Shown one piece after another: positions 13,044 through 25,439 of a stretch of DNA of 64,000 bases. Position 1 is the first letter of the stretch. Every line of letters begins with the position of its first letter. Under the pieces are notes generated by a model, which was given only the letters and a program-made list of their open reading frames with translations, made no database searches and was not told the DNA's origin. The position numbers were made by a program, and so were the translations under genes. Location: contig BSYO01000025.1 in the NCBI GenBank assembly GCA_033239525.1, positions 4,436,001 to 4,500,000 on the forward strand. Direction: 5' to 3'. Source of the DNA: Nepenthes gracilis (lineage: Eukaryota; Streptophyta; Magnoliopsida; Caryophyllales; Nepenthaceae).

Positions 13044-13400
13044 TCATTCACCAGTGATTCTTGGTTTCCCTTTCTCTGCAAATGCTGCTAAACCTTCTAA
13101 GAGATCTTTCATGTTTACAAGTTGATTGTGCATTCGTCTTCCAATGTCAAAGATGAAGTTGTGTCTGTCCTAAATACCTCATTGATAGCTTGCTTTGTGA
13201 TTCTGATTGTCAAAGGAACCTACTGGGGAGACTGTAATAGTTCATTATTAATAACAGTCAAAACCATATTTACTGGGTTCTCCAAAAGCCCCTATATACC
13301 ACATACAGACATGCTTGATACCTGATATGATTCACAGTGATAATTTCTTAAGAAAAGTGACACCTTTCTTCATACTGTTGACCAGTCCACACATACAGGA

Positions 13401-13850
13401 ATGCAAACCCGGTAACAATGGTGGAAAATAAAACAGCAGATACATGAATATAAATTGTACCATTAATATCAATAAAGATAATTGGATGCAGAATTCTGAC
13501 TAAACATTCGCTTTTTAAAAAGTTCTCAAACTAGTATCAGCTAGAATCTACTGGAATGCAAATTCAATAACTATGGTGGAAAATAAGACAGCACATACAT
13601 GATATTATACAGTTAATGTAAATAAAAATAATCAGAAATTCTGACAAAACATTCTCTTTTTAGAATATTCTTAAACTAGTATAAGCTAAGATCTCCTGGA
13701 TTGCAAACCTGTAAACTATGGTGAAAAATAAGACAGCACATACATGACAATAAATTGTTCCATCAATATAATAAAGATAATTGGATGTACAATTCTAACG
13801 GAACATTTTCTTTTTATAACATTCTTAAACTAGTATTAGTAGGAATCTCT
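13401..13850. repeat. Three tandem copies of a roughly 150-bp unit
   Basis: Units begin near 13401, 13556 and 13701, each with TGCAAA, then TATGGTGGAAAATAAGACAG-like and ACATACATGA words, and close with a TTCTTAAACTAGTAT-like block. They lie between the last two recognisable exons of the hydratase pseudogene. Confidence 0.8.
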
Positions 13851-16119
13851 CAGCCAAAAGGTGGAGGAGGAAGAGGAGGAGATCAAATTTTAGAAGAGCA
13901 TTATCTATTCAATAGAAATACAGATATAGCAAGGATTTTATCAGGAAGGAGTGAGAGCTAAGATACATAAGACAAAATCCTCTAGCATTAAGAACGGAAA
14001 GAAACTAACTCATGAATACATCTATGAGCATCTGAAATTCACTAAAAGCTTAAGCTGTTACAGTTGGAACCATAAATCCAGGTACTCATAGAGGTTAAGG
14101 TAGTTGAGTTACATTCTTATTGGATCAGATGTCATAAACATGGAAAATTCCATAAAAACAATTTGACAACAAAAAATTGCATTTTTAGATCACAATGCCA
14201 CAAGATTTCTTGACAAGTAGTTAAGACATATCCCTAGTCCCAGTTTTTCAATACTACAAATGATGTATTCAAAAGGCATACCACGTATGAAGCACCTTTG
14301 GATTAATACCCTCACATTTTCAAGGGCCTTGGAATAAGCTTCAGCTGGACAGAAACGAAAATTGATAATTCCTGTAGCACCACTCGATATTATGTAAGAA
14401 AATGCAGGAAAAGATATGCATTTCCTCGGGAAGTAAAAACTGATCTATTTTCATTTCCAGTTATCTTGGTAGGAATTTGATACCTTTATTTCCCTCTCAG
14501 CAAATTGACTAATTCTAGGCCACAACTCGCTGTAATTGTTGAATTCAAATGACTGATTCAGATCACAAGAAAGGAGTGTGGCTACTCCGGATTCAACATA
14601 CCGAAAGACACCGCTTCTCTTCTACCAACTCTCCGACCAGTAAATATGAGTTCCTTTGTTATAAATTCTCCAACCAGTCTAGGAAAACTTTGGGTCCCAC
14701 CTGCCCTGCCAATTGCCAATGTGTGTTCAGAAACTAATTAGTAGTAGTGTCATGATTTATTTGACCAGAGTAGAACGTTAAATAATTGAGAAATTATCAG
14801 GAGCAACAATGTCATTGTATTATAGCACGCCAGTAAAAGCTATTGCAGCCTCATATTGTTTAGCCAAGCAACATAACAAATTAACGCAAGTTAATTTAAA
14901 GGGTGAGCTCTGTCGCAAAGCTATGGTTGCTCCAGGTGATGGATTTAAACTATGGACGTAGCTACTCTACAAGGCAATGATAAGATTGCATACACCTAAC
15001 TTTTCCCAGACAGCACAATGCAAGAGCATTGTGCACTGAGCAATTTTTTACATGATAACTTTAATAGAAAAAATTGCTAAACAAAACACCGGATGATCCC
15101 TAAACAACTTCAAAAAACAGTTTCCAACTGAAATTTAGTGCATATCCAGGAATTCTAGCAAGACCATAATAGCATCTTCCTCTGAGATCCATGTCAAAAT
15201 GAACAACTTACAACATTTCATAATATCAGCATAAGCTACATATTTTTAGTTAGTAGCATCCATATCTACCATATATCCCGAGATTGCATGACAGTGCCAT
15301 TTCCATATCACTACCTAGTTTCACCCTGCAACAACAGCAATAGTAGGAATACATAGAGTTTCAGAATAAAAGGAATTCAAATATTTCCATAAAAGATAAT
15401 ACCTCTGGAAAAGATGGTTTTGTCAATCAAGGTTAGGCCAGGATGACAACAGACGTTATATAGAAAAAGTTAAGATGGTAATAGAGGTTCCATTTAGAGG
15501 TTCATACTAGTGTAAAACAAAAGGGGAAAAGCAATTATTGGAAACCATTAATTAGTGAATTAATGGTAGTTGTATACTGCACAAACTTGTTCAATTACTA
15601 TTCTATCCTAATTTAATATGAAATCTGACTAAAATATAACAAATATTAGGAAACATTACCAAGAAAATGGGATGAAGTAACTATGAATGCACGAAAATGA
15701 AACCACAAACAAGTAACATTGTCCTCAACTAATTTGGAGTTGGAGGATTGTTTGACTTAGATGTACCAACCAATAACAGCACGTTCAGTTACTGGAATAA
15801 AATAGAGTGAAAATATAATAGTTATTTCCAAGGAATAAAATAAGATAGAAATAAAGTTAAAAATTTTTAGTATCATATTTGGTTGTTGGAATAAAATAAA
15901 TTGTGAATTAGTATTTTATTATTTGGTATGTGATAATAGTATGAGGAATATGGTGAAAATTTGTAATAATGGCTTTTTTACCCTTATTCAAGAATTTGTA
16001 GTAATTTTAATTCACAATTTCATTTTTAACTCACTTTTTTTAATTTAATATAATATATATTTTTATCATATAATATACATATTTTAATATATATTTAATA
16101 TAATATATATAATTTAATA

Positions 16120-16190
16120 TATTCAATGTAACATATATATATATATATGTATATATGTACATATGTATATATATATATATATATATATAC
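16120..16190. repeat. TA/ATGT-rich microsatellite
   Basis: Alternating TATA with TATG and ACAT variants runs for about 70 bases inside MITE M1. Confidence 0.8.
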
Positions 16191-16335
16191 CCTCTCTTTC
16201 CATGTCAAACCCATTTCCTGAATCTTCTATTCCCTCCCTTTCCTTTTTCTTTTTCTTTCCTTTTCCTTTTCTTTTTTACTTTTCCTTCCCTCCCCTTTTC
16301 TTCCTTCTTCCTCCTCCTTTTTCGTGCTCTACGTT
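16191..16335. repeat. Long polypyrimidine tract
   Basis: About 145 bases are almost entirely C and T on the plus strand, with mirror-like TTTCC/CCTTT runs. Such tracts can form triplex DNA. It creates apparently long but meaningless frames on both strands. Confidence 0.8.
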
Positions 16336-17106
16336 GCCCTAACCTCTCCTTCAAAACAGAGCCCGAAGGCAAATCGACACGGCATGACAACGCCGGCCAT
16401 GGCAAACTCTAATATTTTCAATCCTCTCTACTATTGACAAGATTTTCTATAAAAATCGTGGTTTATTCTTCAATTTTGATCGATTTCTCTCTCTCTCTCT
16501 TCCACTCTCTTGCTCTGCGGCGGTGTAGCAACTTCACAAGGAAGGCTTTCGTAGGGAAAGAAGTGAACACGAGGTAGCTGTTGCAGAGAAAATGAGAGAG
16601 TAATATGGGAATAGAAAATATAGGATGCGGGAATAATTATTCTCTTAAATCTGTGAATAAAAAATACCTAACAAAACGTGGTACTTTTTATTCCCTGAGA
16701 TCTAAAAATAAATATTCCTCCGAAAATATTTATTTCATAGTAAAATGTAACCAAATAGTGGAATAAATATTTCACTGGAAATAAGATGAGAATAGAATTT
16801 CTATTTTCACCAAACAAACATGCTATAAATGTAAAACAAAGTCCCACTAAGCCTTGGTTGGATGTTCCAATGGTACAGAGGGTTTTGCCCCTCAAAGCTT
16901 GCAAATCCCTTTACCACTGAATGGGGAATATGTAAATGAAGGATTAAAACCAACCTCCAAAAGTGTAAATGCGGAGCGTATAGTATTCCCAAAGGACTAG
17001 GCCTCGGATGGTAAAAATGTCTTTCTTTCCTGCCAATCCAAATTAAGGCAAAACAACTAGGAAGCATGTCATCAAACAATTAGCTCAAATACTAACAACA
17101 AATTTA

Positions 17107-17339
17107 CGGTACGTTTAGTTATTGGAATGGAATAAGGTGAGAATAGAATAATTATTCTCAGGGAATAGAATAAGATGAGAATAGAATTGAAAATTATTAT
17201 TCCTACATTTGGTTATTGGAATAGAATAAGTTGAGAATTAGTATTCCAATATTTGATTTGTAGAATAGTATGAGGAATGAAGTCGAAATTAATCGTAATG
17301 ACCTTTTTGCCCTTATTCAAGAAAAAAGATATTCTTTTT

Positions 17340-17381
<42 letters not shown>

Positions 17382-17763
17382 CTAAATTATTATTTATTAT
17401 AATATATATTTTTATAATATAGAATACATATTTAATAAATATTTGATATAATTATATTATTGAATATATAATTACGTATATATAATTTGATATAATATAC
17501 ACAATTTCTCATATATATATATATACATAATTTGATATAATTATATATATTTCTAAGGGCATCTTAGGAATAAAAAAAAAGGTGTGGGAATAGTTATTCC
17601 CAGTACTTGGGAATAACTAATACCTATACACATATGGTAATAGTTATTCCCTGAGAACCGAGAATATTTATTCCTTATCAAAATACAACCAAACAGTGAA
17701 ATAAATATTCTATTGAGAATAAGGTGGAAATATAATTTCTATTCCCAGCAACCAAATATAGCC
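17107..17763. mobile_element. PIF/Harbinger-like MITE M2
   Basis: Terminal inverted repeats CGGTACGTTTAGTTATTGG and, reverse-complemented at the right end, GGCTATATTTGGTTGCTGG are flanked by TTA at 17104-17106 and 17764-17766. A (TA)n tract fills 17343-17380. It belongs to the same family as M1, which ends 280 bases to the left. It has no coding capacity. Confidence 0.75.
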
Positions 17764-19234
17764 TTAATGTCTAGGAAAAATCAGCACTAGAAAGAATCAA
17801 TAAGGCAATGCTGGTCAATTTCAGATGGCAATATTATTGTCCTGGCAATTAAGAATCATAACTGCATGTAGACTGAGTACACTGATAACAATCAAAGCAG
17901 TAGTAGTTTGATTCGCACAGAAACAAGTATTACTTTCCCTTCAGATCAGCACCAGTGCAGAAAACCTTGGGAAGAGAAGTGTATATCATCATAACATTGG
18001 CAGATGGATCCCTGTTTACCATTTCAAAACTTTGCTAAAAGCCTCTTAGCGTATGCTTTCCAATAGCATTTTTAGCTCCTGGCCTGTCCAAGTTGAGCAC
18101 AATAATTCCTGTAGCCAAAAATGAAGGAAAAAATATTGGACTCATCCAAGAAACTGAATATCCCGTTGCAGGGCAACAGCAAAATCTAGTGAAATGATTT
18201 TAGTCTTTGGAAAACAATGTACCAATGACACACTGCAAAACGAATTATGTTTTCTAAATTGAAGCGTTAAAGATGAAAGGTAAAAAAACAAAAAGATCCA
18301 AGAAAACAGGTGAAGCAAAGAAGTGTTTGCCCTATTTCCATGGAATTAATGGATATATCAGTTCAAGATTCACAATGCACTTCTGTTTCAAGGAAAAAGT
18401 AACTTGAGAAATAATGTCATTGATGAAGTGTCACTTCGGAAACAAAACGAAGATTATGGAGTATTATCAAAGTGTCAACCGACAAAATAGAGATATGCAC
18501 AAGAATGTCCTAACACTTCTATCTCCTTTTCTTTGAAGTTTATTAAATCATAGTCATGGGCACGGCACACTTTATAGGCTAGAAGCAGGTGCAGAAGACG
18601 GTCAAAAATGGAAGTTGACCTTGTAAGTATCCGATTTTGGAAGAAAGAAAACCACTCTAGGGTTCTATCATCCACGTCAAGAGTTTGAACAATGCAATCG
18701 TGCAGACAGGTAATCATGCAAGAGGAAAATTAAATCAAGAAATATAAAAACATTTCGGGAAGGTATAATGTCTGTCTCTCCCTCATATCGTGCAAAACTC
18801 AAATGATCTCTTCTCCTTTTCTCACCCTCTTCAAAAGGAGAAATTAGGAAGAAGAAGAAGAATGGGCAAAAGAACCCTCTGAATTATTATGTCGCATGAT
18901 GAATTGATTTCTCAATTTCGCTTACTGTCATAAAATAAAATATCTCACAGTTGATTCAAAACGTAGACAACAAAAGAGAAGTAATTGAAAATATTTATTG
19001 CATTCCGAATCAGTAAACAGTTTTCTATGCTTTTCCAGTACCGGATCGGAGTCGGAGAGTCCAGAAGCTTCAGCGATTACGCCACGGATTCCATTTGAAG
19101 CTTCGACAGCTCCGGAGCTGTCACTGACTTGTAAAACGGATTGAATGTAAACCCAAGAATAGAGACAAGCATGACTTCGATGTTCTACGTCAATGGCGAT
19201 CAATCGATCTCGCGATTGTTGAGAGTCTCACCAT

Positions 19235-19974
19235 TTTCTACTTGATCTGCCGGCAAAGTGGGTTTTTGTTTGTCGTAACCCATATAATTAGACTTATGGG
19301 AGTGATCAGGTGTACAGTCGTGCAAATTATGGGCTAGGCAATTAACCCCACGAAACCTAGCACGAAGCTCTAATATGATTTAATGGGCATATCTGATATT
19401 TCGATTGCTGTGTGTGATATCGGTAAATTAAATTAAGATTTGTCTCATTTTTCTTCCAAGTAATAGAAAATTTGGGTTAGCCAAATAAGCATAAAATCAT
19501 ACCATTCAAAAACTCAAAATTTGCCCCGCCATCTTAGTCAAGACATCCTTATTACTTCTTCAAGGAGTAGTATTAAATCAAGATCTGTATATCTAAAGAT
19601 TTCAATATCAACTTTTATTTCTTAATAAAGACATATCAAAATCATATAAGAAAACAAATCCCACTCGGAAAACCCACAAACATTTAAGCATGTATATATA
19701 AAAAATTACTTTAACATATAAATTACTTGTAATAATATGATGTTATTTTAACAACCTGCACACCACATGCCCACACATGCAGCAATTACGATGCACTTAT
19801 ACGTTTTTATAGACGTATTTGGCAGCTGAACATAACAATATCGGTTGGCAGTTATTAACTTAGGCGATATTTGGTTGCTTTCTCAACCAGCATAATTTTT
19901 AACCGCCAACCTGCCAACAAATCAACCGCCATAAATGAGCCGAATAGGCTCAATTATTTCAGAGATGTTTTATT
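19235..19974. other. Intergenic DNA, no gene seen
   Basis: Moderately AT-rich sequence between the hydratase pseudogene start and the 5' LTR of copia element A. The first part may hold the dead gene's promoter. No distinct promoter motif stands out. Confidence 0.5.
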
Positions 19975-20792
19975 TGTTGGATTATGAGTCTCTCCAATAT
20001 GGATCTCATACTCATTTATTGTATTGTTCGGTGGCTTGCAAGAAAACGCACATGTATTGTATTGACATGAAAAAATTACAAAGTGGTATGAGACGAACAT
20101 TTAATTGTTGCATGTGTGCTGATTTCGAATTAGAGAGAGCTCGAAGGATGCTCAAGTGTGATTTTCATATTGTCCAACGCCTGGTATACATTCGAGAGGG
20201 CGCTCGTGCATGATTTTCAGATTGTCTAACGCCAAACGCACGCCCAAGAGGATGCTCGTGCGTTGATTGCAGTATGCTCATGCCTAATGTGTGCCCAACA
20301 TGCGTTTAAACGCCGTTTCTAATATGAATGCGCCTGACATGATTTTAGGATTACTAATTTTGCATTTCTAAGATTTTGAGTGCCGACACTATAAGAAAAA
20401 GAAGAGAAATAGAGAGAAAATGGAGATAAGGAAGGTTCGAGTATCCAATCAAATTTCGAACTATATTTCAATCTCCACCAACCTTAGATACGCTATTCTT
20501 CAAGTTTGAAGAATATTTTGCCGATTGCATTTCTTCTCTTTTATCTTATACTCATTATTACTTGAAATTATTTATTATGAAGTGTTATGTCCTTATATTT
20601 ATTGAGATTTGTGTAACTAAATATATATTATATAGTGAATATTTTAAATATATAGTCCTTTAATTTTTTTCTCTCATTCATAAGGAGGGTTTTTCACATA
20701 AAATTATGTATCATTTATTATTTGTAATTATTGTTCATTATATATTATCGATTATTTCATCACGATTCAAATAACCAATCCAATATCCAACA
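19975..20792 (+). repeat. 5' LTR of copia element A
   Basis: It aligns along its length with 21969-22676, including the shared words TTAGATACGCTATTCTT and AAAATTATGTAT. It runs TG to CA. Confidence 0.75.
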
Positions 20793-20929
20793 ACTGATAT
20801 CAAAGACATGATTATTAGTGTCATGTGTTGAAACTTATTAGAATCAATGGATGTTGAAAACAAAATAATTTGTTCAAATCGCTCACATTATGATATTTGT
20901 AGGAGTAAGATAAATGATTTGTAATTTAT

Positions 20930-21968
20930 CAAAATAATACATTTTTCGATATTTATTACGGAAAAACTCGAGTCAAAATCCGAAAAGGAATGGGTTTTTG
21001 AATATGAACAAGTTTGTGGATATAATTGGCAATTCGTTGAGGACAACATATATAATCATATTTGAAATGAAACAAATGCATAAGCGTTGTAGGAAAAGCT
21101 GGAGACACTTTATGCCTTAAAGACCGTTAACAATAAGTTGTATCACTTGTTAAAATTGATACAAATGAGATACAAAAAGGGTACGTCTATAGACGACTAT
21201 TTAAACGAATTTCAAAGATGTGTTGACTAATTGAGTGGTATGAGTATCAAATTTGACAATATGTTACTGGACTTGTGGTTGTTGACTACCTTATCGAATT
21301 TATTGGAGGTGATACGAATTACAGTTGCCAACACCACTCCAAATGGCATGGTGACCTTGGAGATAGCGAAACAAGCCATGTTGAATAAGGAAATGAGACG
21401 ACGATCACAGAGTCCTTATTTTTCATGCTCTAAAGTGTCAATCTTAGAGTTACAAGAAAAAAAAAATAAAGGGTGTGGCCTTAATCTAGTGAGAAGATGA
21501 AGGTACCAAAATTTTGAGTACTACCATTGCGGAAAAATGGGACACATCAAAAATTACTATTATAAGTAAAAACGTGAAAATATTAAACGGAATGAGAAGA
21601 ATACTAAGAAGTCTCAAGGTGAGGAGTAAGCCTTAATTGTTACCAAACTTGATCTCTTGTTGATATGTAAAGGAGATGAAGTGATCAATCTGATGGATTA
21701 CGAAACTGATTAGATGGTGGATAGTGGCACTTTGTTTCATGTTACGTCGAAATGGGAATTCTTCATGTCTTTACACTCCCAATGATTTTGAAGTATTAAA
21801 GATGGGAAACGAAAACACGTATCAGATTATTGATTGTGGTAACGTGTACCTAATCACCAACAATGGAACTAAGTTGCTATTGATGGATGTACAACACATC
21901 CTAGACATTCGGTTGAATCTCATTTCAATGAACAAACTCGATGATGATAGGTTCTGCAACACTTTCCG
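20930..21968 (+). pseudogene. Copia gag-protease remnant (element A)
   Basis: The open stretch at 21231-21500 and upstream sequence resemble the capsid part of Tork/Tnt1-like copia gag. Near 21516-21560 a zinc knuckle reads YHCGKMGHIKNYY, in which the first and last cysteines are replaced. The protease active site MVDSGT follows near 21717. The frame is closed by several stops and frameshifts. The sequence stops soon after a LNLISMNKLDDD block, where the 3' LTR begins. It is closely related to the same region of element D. Confidence 0.75.
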
Positions 21969-22676
21969 TGTCATTCGGTGGATCCCATACCCATTTGGTG
22001 TGTCAATGGCTCACACAATGATCCATGTGTATTGCACTAATCTAAAAAAACTATAGAGTTGTACACTAATTCCAGATTAAAGGACGCCCAAGAAGCACCT
22101 AAGGGATGCTCGAATATAATTTCCAAATTATCCAATGTCTAATGCACGCCTAAGAGGAAGTTTGTGCACTGATTGTAGTATGCTTGCACCCAATGGGCGC
22201 TTGAACACCATTCTTGATATAAATACACCTGACTCGATTTTGGGGTTATTATTTTTACATTTTTGAAATTTTGAATGTCAATACTATAAAAAAAAAGAAA
22301 AAAAAATGAAGAAGAAAAAGATTCAAGCATCTGAGCAAATTTCGAATCATATTCCAATCTCCACTGATATTAGATACGCTATTCTTAAAATTGAAAAGAA
22401 AATTTTACCGATCTTATTTTTTTCGTCTTGTACTCATTATTACTCATGTTTATTTATTATAATGTGTTGTGTCAATTTATCTATTAGAGTGTGTAATCAA
22501 ACGCATATTGTATAGTAGATATTTCTAACATATAGTGCCATGACTTTTCCCTCTCATTTATAAGGAGAATTTTTCATATAAAATTATGTATTTTTTATTA
22601 TTTGTGATAATTACGTACTTATTATACGTTATCGATTATTTTTTCATAGATTAACTAAACAGTCCGATCTCCAATA
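21969..22676 (+). repeat. 3' LTR of copia element A
   Basis: It begins TGTCATTCGG and ends near CCAATA. It is about 110 bp shorter than the 5' LTR, through small deletions. Confidence 0.7.
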
Positions 22677-23076
22677 CTACTATGGTCCATGTAAGATAGG
22701 CTTTGTGTGAAGTAAAATATACAAAAAAATTAACTCCAATTCAATATCAGTATTTATCTGCCGTAGATAATAATAACTAAGAAATATATAATCTTCTTTC
22801 GTTAAAGGATCTGGCTTAATTGCCTGCTAGAGGCAATTGCATGCCAGATAATATAGTATAATTGTATACTAGAAACAATTCATATAAACTTAGTTGTATT
22901 TATACGAAACAAATATAGTTTTAACAAAATTAGATTTTTACACGTTTTGAAGTCTTTTCTTAAATTTCTTAAAACTAACAAAATATAGTTTTAACCCATT
23001 TTTTTTTTTTTTTTTGAAAACAAAAATAACATGTAGTTTCAGCCGCACCTTGGACATGATCTCGAAGATATATGCT
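22677..23076. other. Intergenic DNA, no gene seen
   Basis: AT-rich sequence with a T-run at 23000-23018, downstream of the stop codon of the minus-strand gene at 23.1 kb and so probably including its 3' UTR. Confidence 0.5.
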
Positions 23077-25439
23077 TCATATCCGGTGAATCCATCCTTC
23101 AAGTCGGAGTTGTTTTAATGGAGGTCCCTTATTTGGTTTAGTTTTCTGAGGACACCTCCATTTTCCAGCAATCTCCAGCATGTTGGAATGCTGTAGGTTA
23201 GTTGATTCTTTCAATGCCTTCTTCGTCGTTCCCTTCATCTTTTCATCAACTGCTGAAACTGATTTTACCTTTGTCACCTCGTTCATGCATTTTAACCCTT
23301 TAAGAGAATTTTCATCATTGATTCTTGCACTTGTGCTCTTCCTAGTTGATGTGAAAGCATTTTTTCTAGGCATGCTGCTTTTGTTTTCTCTGTTGCTACT
23401 TCGACAGTGACCTCCAACAGAACTACAAGTGGGCAAACTCCAGTCTGAGTTATTTTGGCCGTTGATTCTACCTATGTTGGCCTTGGCTTCTGAATCCTTT
23501 TCCATGGATTCCCCCCCATCAAGCAACTTTTCTTCAGACATCCGTTTATTGATAGAGCTTCCATGGCTGCCAAATGGGAGATAATCATTTTCTCTAGACA
23601 TGCCACTTCTGTTTTCTCTGTTTCTACTTTGGCTGTGACCTCCAACAAATCTAGGAATGGGCAAAATCCAGTCTGGGTTATTGTGGCCGTTGATGCCACC
23701 AATTTTGGCCTTGGCTTCTAAATCCTTTTCCATGGATACCCCTCCATCGTGCAACTTTTCTTCAGATCTCAGTTTTATGGCAGAGCTTCCACGGCTGTCA
23801 AATGGGAGACAATCATTTTCTCTAGATATACTGCTTTCGTTTTCTCTTTTGCTAATTTGGCAGTGTCCTCCAACAAATCTATGAAGGGGCAAAATCCATT
23901 CCGAGTTGTTTTGGCAGTTGAAATTACCCGTTTTTGCCTTGGCTTCTAAATCCATTGCCGTGGATTTCCCACTATCGAGCAACTTTTCTTTGGATCTCAG
24001 TTTCATGACTGAGCTTCCATGGCTGTCAAATGGGAGGAAATCATTTTCTCTTGTTGGTTGTGCTTCCAGCAGGTATGTAGAACCTTCATTTTTCACTGTA
24101 GGAGCTGCAGCAACTTTGGCTTGACCATTATCATGACACTTCAATGCTACTTCTTCCGAGGCCTGTTCAGGAGTTCTTTCAGCATGAAGACTATGGTTTT
24201 GTTCCAATCCTTCAATGTCCTGTACATCACCAAAGGAAAATGAGAGGAATGAGTAGAGATTTAAGAGAAATCCATGAGGGCAGTAGTCAACATAGTGACC
24301 ATGAGATGAAACTAGTTCATGATGAACAAATCATGACAGCAATGTAATTCATAATTCAGCTTAGTTTATTTTGGGCTAAATTACTCCAATACAACACGTT
24401 GCCACGAAGTTTGCAAGTCCTAACAACTCCCATTTGATACCCACAACTCATTGTACATAGCTGATTTTCTGTTCTCTGCTGCTGGAGCGGATCCCCACTC
24501 AAGCAAGAGATAGTAGCATCAATCTGGTGCTTAATGTTCGCATGAAGTAGGCCCGAGGGAGAAAATGCTCAGAGAGTTCTACAGGAGCTTAGTGCTATTA
24601 TTGCTCAATCAAACAACTTGGCAGCTAGTTACGCGCGAGTTTTACTTAATCAACATACCAATTTCAATATAAACCGATTGTAGCCATGCAGTTTGGGCAA
24701 TGGGCATGTTTAGATATCTAATTTTTACTTTTATTTGATGTAATTCTCACGTCTCCACTAGTAGTTTGTCTCAAATTTTGATAGGAGGAGAATTCTGTAT
24801 TTATGTTAGCAGATAACTGTGCATATGCAATTATGAATGATTATAATGGAGCTCTATTTGAACGGGAAACTCTCATCATTTTCACCTTGCTTTAATGGGG
24901 TCTTCACATAACAAATATCTCTTACGCATGGATTATTTGCATTTTTCTGTTGCTTGTTACGTGCTATTATTGTTCTGCTGCTGTTTACCTCCTCACAAAT
25001 TAAAGCAAAGGGGGCGTGTTTTTCCACAATAATATATGATACACAATTAGAAATTGGGAGAAAAACCTTTCCAATGGAGCTATTCTCGTTCGTTTTTTGT
25101 CTGCCAGATTTCTTGCATGTAATAAAACCATTTGAAGCAATCTCCTTGCCAATAGTTGAATCCTCTCTATTTTTGCTTGGAGTGGCAACCTCTTTACTGC
25201 TGTATCTGTCAGTGCCTCCTGAAACCAGCACTCCAACTTCCATACTATCGATTTCTGGAGAGTCGTACACATAACTTGAGAACCAGTTTCTGATGTCTGG
25301 AGGTTCTGAACAAGCAAATTGCACAAAAAAATAGGATATTAGTCGTTGAGTTATAAATCCGAAGTAGAAGAAGAAGATGCACTGCTGAGCCCAGAACCAT
25401 ACCAGATGTGAATGAGACCGAGTCAGTATAGTCTGGAAC
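23077..25439 (-). CDS. Plant-specific protein of unknown function with three tandem repeats (partial model)
   Basis: Three exons fit on the minus strand. A 37-base exon (25403-25439) is followed by 24886-25305, which begins EPPDIRNWFSSYVYDSPEID. The last exon starts near 24219 (or at AAG before 24213, which keeps frame) and ends at TGA 23077-23079. The long final frame encodes 376 codons with three 76-residue tandem repeats and a basic tail ending PPLKQLRLEGWIHRI. A second locus at 43.8 kb has the same 37-base exon in the same phase and a matching RNWFSSYVYESPELD exon, which supports the model. I found no first exon with an ATG upstream of 25439. The protein is hydrophilic, with no membrane segment or signal peptide. 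I do not recognise the family and assign no function. The gene may be intact or 5'-truncated. Confidence 0.6.
23371..24054 (-). repeat. Three 228-bp in-frame tandem repeats inside the gene at 23.1-25.4 kb
   Basis: Units are 23827-24054, 23599-23826 and 23371-23598 in reading order. Each encodes 76 residues, opening with RENDxLPF, passing through EKL and EAKA blocks and NxxxW, then VGGH and REN. Equal length and preserved frame show selection or recent origin. Confidence 0.95.
24240..24885. other. Intron of the 23.1-25.4 kb gene
   Basis: It lies between the donor at 24885-24884 and the acceptor near 24220 on the minus strand. An open minus-strand stretch at about 24360-24570 might be an unrecognised exon. 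The phase mismatch between the flanking exons with the CAG acceptor leaves room for one. Confidence 0.4.

Larger units (their letters stand above)
15777..16825. mobile_element. PIF/Harbinger-like MITE M1 carrying an extra internal segment
   Basis: The ends form 19-base imperfect terminal inverted repeats resembling GGCTACGTTTGGTTGCTGG, flanked by the 3-bp duplication TAA at 15774-15776 and 16826-16828. TWA duplications are typical of PIF/Harbinger elements. The left 220 bases match element M2 closely. Between about 16190 and 16640 lies DNA absent from M2, including a pyrimidine-rich tract and a GC-richer stretch. No transposase is present. Confidence 0.7.
13044..19234 (-). pseudogene. Mitochondrial enoyl-CoA / 3-methylglutaconyl-CoA hydratase pseudogene
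   Basis: Crotonase-family exons can be followed on the minus strand. Exon 1 (19042-19234) encodes a transit-peptide-like start, broken by TGA after residue 14. Exon 2 (17934-18108) reads GIIVLNLDRPGAKNAIG and FCTGADLKGK, the conserved crotonase blocks, with an in-frame TAG at 18035-18037. Fragments follow at 15270-15325 (MEMALSCNLGIYG), about 15140-15186 (GLARIPG) and 14296-14371 (PAEAYSKALE). The last exon (13044-13219) has VPLTIRITKQAINE, a frameshift near 13125, then LLEGLAAFAEKGKPRITGE and a stop. Splice-like GT/AG borders remain. The closest family I know is Arabidopsis At4g16800 and the AUH-type hydratases of leucine breakdown. With several independent breaks it cannot make a full enzyme. 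Its large introns hold two MITEs and a three-copy repeat. Confidence 0.88.
19975..22676 (+). mobile_element. Copia LTR element A, reduced to LTRs plus gag and protease
   Basis: Two related LTRs (19975-20792 and 21969-22676) enclose only about 1.2 kb. The 5' LTR opens with TGTTGG and closes with CA. It is followed by TGATATCAAAGAC, a worn form of the initiator-Met tRNA primer site TGGTATCAGAGC. The interior has a gag remnant, a zinc knuckle and the start of protease, then runs straight into the 3' LTR, so integrase, reverse transcriptase and RNase H are all deleted. The LTRs are clearly diverged, so the insertion is old. I find no matching 5-bp target duplication. Confidence 0.8.

Noticed and set aside
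16807..17079. 90-codon minus-strand frame
   Set aside because: It lies in the spacer between two MITEs, with no motif and no fit to the hydratase exons.
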